Shown piece after piece: positions 1-29,000 of a stretch of 29,000 bases of DNA. The notes beneath the pieces are model-generated. The model was not told the origin of the DNA, did no database searches, and worked only from the letters and a program-made list of their open reading frames with translations. Position numbers and translations under genes: made by a program. The stretch covers positions 4,946,361-4,975,360 of the forward strand of contig NC_135564.1 of the NCBI RefSeq assembly GCF_964340395.1, written 5' to 3'. Source of the DNA: Glandiceps talaboti (taxonomy: Eukaryota > Hemichordata > Enteropneusta > Spengelidae). Positions within the stretch are counted from its first letter, which is position 1. Each line of letters opens with the position of its first letter.

Positions 1-2208
<2,208 letters not shown>

Positions 2209-2281
2209 ATATATATATATATATATATAACTCGGTGAGTATCAATCTGCTAAGACAGTGCTCTATACCGCAGTGGCAGAG

Positions 2282-2282
<1 letters not shown>
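2209..2282. mobile_element. Stray Y' arm of the foldback element
   Basis: A short (TA)n tract (about 2208-2230) is followed by a solitary Y' arm (2229-2281, begins AACTCGGTGAGTATC). With the preceding Y arm (2155-2208) it forms a second palindrome with the TA tract as its loop. The arm stops after GGCAGAG and runs straight into the next (TA)n tract, lacking the GTAAT linker and module X. It looks like a fourth copy, truncated at the same module boundary. Confidence 0.7.

Positions 2283-2357
<75 letters not shown>
2283..2357. repeat. (TA)n microsatellite
   Basis: Pure TA tract separating the stray Y' arm from the complete foldback element. Confidence 0.95.
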
Positions 2358-3054
<697 letters not shown>

Positions 3055-3884
3055 TAAATGAAGAGTTAATGTAGCAAAACAAATTATTCATTACAATTAA
3101 CACCAATCATTTATTTTGTAATCTTGCAAGTATCGATACAATTGCAAAGTGTATCAGGTGATAATTAATTGAATGACATGTTCTCCTTGTTAAAGAAATA
3201 TAAGTTCATTTAATATAATAGTTAAATATCAATTATGTCAACCTTTACAAACAACCCATCTTTAGTAATTGTCATTCTTTTAATAAGTGTGTCAAGATTA
3301 AAGATTAATTGATTAACCAATGCAGAGCATAACATGTTTTTATTGTAAAAAAAAAAAAAAAAAGGCTGGACGTAATTTGTCACGGAAAGGCACTACTTTA
3401 CTCAATGAGAACACTCCTAAAAGAAGAACTCATTGGAACATAACAATACGGGAAGAGATTTAGTACAGTACTTACGTCTTTCTATTCAAGACATTGAATG
3501 CATAGTTACAGGAGGAAATAACAAAATATGGCAAAGTGTAAGAGAGTATTTCTTTAGGAAACACGATCCCCTATTTTGGACTGTATTTTGACTATTCAGA
3601 ATTGAGTAAGCTGTTACTTCAGGGCAACCATCCTTAAGACGTGTGAATTGTATGTCGCTATTGAAAACCAAACAACTGGTGCAAATGTACTCGTTTGATG
3701 GTAATATTTTTAACACTGTACACAAAGTCTTGGTTCCAAATAAAACACTCTACCCTTTCTACATAACAAACGCTGTCAGGCAAAACTAAAGCATTCTATT
3801 ATAACCTCTATTTAGTCACCAAACAGAGATAGCAAATTGTGTGTATGATCATAGACCCTACACCAAGGTATATAATTCTGTCAG
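3055..3884. other. Upstream noncoding DNA, no gene seen
   Basis: AT-rich sequence with a 17-base A run at about 3347-3363. Short minus-strand open frames here have no domain signature. Nothing else can be supported. Confidence 0.55.
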
Positions 3885-3972
3885 TATGTATGTATGTATG
3901 TATGTATGTATGTATGTATGTATGTATGTATGTATGTATGTATGTATGCATGCGTGTGTGCGTGTGCGTCAG
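3885..3972. repeat. (TATG)n microsatellite with GCGTGT tail
   Basis: About 16 TATG units to roughly 3948, then a degenerate TGCGTGTG tail. The same arrangement (TATG units, then GT/GCGT) recurs at 19150-19258. Confidence 0.9.
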
Positions 3973-4381
3973 GGATTATATGTCTTTGGAACCTGGGGGG
4001 GTGGGGTCAAAACTTTAGGTGAATACCTACTGAGAAGTTGTCGTAGAAAATCATACTTTAAAATATACGTATTATGAATCATGCATTCTGGTTTAACATC
4101 ACGTGACCTTTTTGTCGCTGAACAAGTCATATGACAATTTTGTTTGTGCCTCGGAGTGAGCATTGTTAGTTAACATATTGCTTACGTCACAAAGTCATCT
4201 AGATATTCACCAAGGGGCTGTTATCATCAAACACCGTTGAGCAGTGAGAGCGGAGTTCTAATGTGACGGTAGATCAACTATTGAGTTTACAAGATTGTTG
4301 TAGGTACGAGAATCAGATATGTTGGTTGATATAGTTCTAATGTAGTTATCTGCATTGCTGTTGGCTCGAAACAGTTAGAAG
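3973..4381 (+). promoter_or_regulatory. Proximal 5' region of the receptor guanylyl cyclase gene
   Basis: The 400 bp before the start codon should contain the 5' UTR and perhaps the core promoter, unless an untranslated exon lies further upstream. Visible motifs are the palindromic E-box TCACGTGA (4099-4106) and a CRE/ATF-like TTACGTCA (4182-4189). No convincing TATA box or initiator stands out, so the transcription start is unknown. An in-frame TAG (4376-4378) lies one codon before the ATG, which fixes the first usable start. Confidence 0.35.
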
Positions 4382-27934
<23,553 letters not shown>

Positions 27935-28890
27935 GTAAGATTAAACTAAAGTTTAATATAATCTGGATACCACCTTCTGGATTGACGAACCAAACACAAT
28001 GCTAAGATTTGCGCACATTGTCAACACAGTTTTTTTTGGTGTGTTACTAAAGTTTATTGTGTCAATGATAATTAAGTCAGGGAGTAGGGTTTGGCAAGCT
28101 TTGTCGTTATTTAATTGAAATAACATTTTCAATTTTTGATGTGTAAGATATTTTCTATGGAGATTATTTTTTTTTAGGCATTACAGATAAGGTTGAGTTC
28201 ATTGCTGTGAAATACAGATTTACTGGTGAACCGCTTATATACCTGTGAATCTTAAACTTCACTGCTACAGCCTACATCTAGTAAATTATGTATACCTTGA
28301 CACCCATAGAGCATAGAACTTAGACATTGCAGCTCCCCCCCCCCCCGCTTTCGCCCGTGGGGGCGTAAACAATGTTTACGAAGTAGTCATATCTCAAAAG
28401 GGGTTGCCATGGTGTTTCACCTTTTGTTTACATACAGATAGGTACATTTCAACTTCAGATTACAATATCAGAAACATAGCACACAACTTAGGATTCTTTC
28501 CTGACATTAAAAAGTGGTAATCATTGTTATTCTTTCACAGTGCAGTTGCAACAGGTTTCGAGTGAAACGATGACACAATGAATTTGATTACCATGAACTG
28601 TTTTACTTTCCTACTGGCTTGCCTGCTTCTACATCCCAACATTTATAATTGTAATTTTTATTCATCGAATGTGTGTAAAGGATCGCGTCTCGTGAGCAAA
28701 ACACCAAGGCATCCTTATTTCTCCTGTACCATTTTACTTTCTATAATATTCATTTCATACATTATAAATTATACATGAGCCTAATGAACTTTAGTTGACG
28801 TTGGGGGTGTGTATAGAAATGTCATATGAAACACTAAAGTAACCCCGTTTGTGTGGTGTCTGTGTATCATGTAGCAAATACGCTTAGTAC

Positions 28891-28942
<52 letters not shown>

Positions 28943-29000
28943 AAACAATGTATGTATGGGTCAAGAAATATCTTCATTTTGAACACATGACGCTATTATT
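27935..29000 (+). other. Start of intron 9 (incomplete)
   Basis: GTAAGA at 27935. No downstream acceptor in the window is followed by sequence resembling the expected next block of the kinase-homology domain; candidates at about 28180, 28440 and 28540 run into stops or unrelated residues. A C run lies at about 28335-28346. An open frame at 28578-28778 is hydrophobic at its start but has no family match. Confidence 0.75.
28891..28942. repeat. (TGTC)n microsatellite, 13 units
   Basis: Pure TGTC tract in intron 9, same unit and orientation as in intron 1 at 5455-5531. Confidence 0.95.

Noticed and set aside
3486-3725. 79-codon minus-strand open frame
   Set aside because: No domain or compositional sign of coding; length is common by chance in 29 kb.
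28366-28380. Hairpin GTAAACAATGTTTAC
   Set aside because: A 6-bp stem occurs often by chance in AT-rich DNA; no context supports a function.
28541-28590. Possible exon 10 after the acceptor TTCTTTCACAG
   Set aside because: In the required phase 0 it gives CSCNRFRVKR then a stop, without a donor and unlike the expected kinase-homology sequence.
28578-28778. 66-residue open frame with a hydrophobic N-terminus, a possible small secreted protein
   Set aside because: AT-rich, no signal of conservation, inside intron 9, and no matching splice sites or regulatory context.

Overview
The window is nuclear DNA of an animal, probably a marine invertebrate. The evidence is a gene split into short exons with GT...AG introns of 182 bp to 14.3 kb, AT-rich noncoding sequence, and very many long microsatellites: (TA)n, (GT)n, (GA)n/(CT)n, (TATG)n, (TGTC)n and (CCAT)n. 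No bacterial-type operon, rRNA or convincing tRNA gene is visible. The phylum cannot be fixed from this sequence alone.

One gene can be supported. It is the 5' part of a receptor guanylyl cyclase of the natriuretic-peptide-receptor (NPR-A/NPR-B, GC-A/GC-B) type, on the + strand. Nine exons join in phase to give 572 residues with no stop: 4382-5081, 19381-19682, 20262-20397, 21617-21711, 22093-22231, 22414-22498, 24341-24449, 25244-25312 and 27854-27934. They encode a signal peptide, a complete ANF-receptor-type ligand-binding ectodomain, one membrane span, the RK...LWR juxtamembrane motif and the start of the kinase-homology domain (up to the AIK lysine and the following ELK). The rest of the kinase-homology domain, the coiled coil and the cyclase domain must lie beyond position 29000. 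Such proteins sit in the plasma membrane and make cGMP when the ectodomain binds its ligand. The ligand here cannot be named.

Layout: 1-4381 is upstream noncoding DNA and contains, at about 1877-3054, a striking cluster of nested inverted repeats set in (TA)n tracts. 4382-5081 is exon 1. 5082-19380 is a 14.3 kb first intron with a 169-bp tandem duplication, several dispersed degenerate repeats and long microsatellites. 19381-27934 holds exons 2-9 with introns of 0.2-2.5 kb. 27935-29000 is the start of intron 9.

The most unusual feature is the cluster at 1877-3054. It has three copies, all in the same orientation, of a modular foldback element (modules Y'-X-loop-X'-Y), plus one stray Y' arm, all separated by TA tracts. 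Only the middle copy (2358-2593) is complete, as a near-perfect 236-bp palindrome. The two partial copies both break at the X/Y module junction. In the gene itself, the ectodomain lacks the two N-terminal disulfide cysteines and the chloride-site residues known from mammalian NPR-A, while keeping the membrane-proximal cysteine pair. The start of the kinase-homology domain has no recognisable glycine-rich loop.
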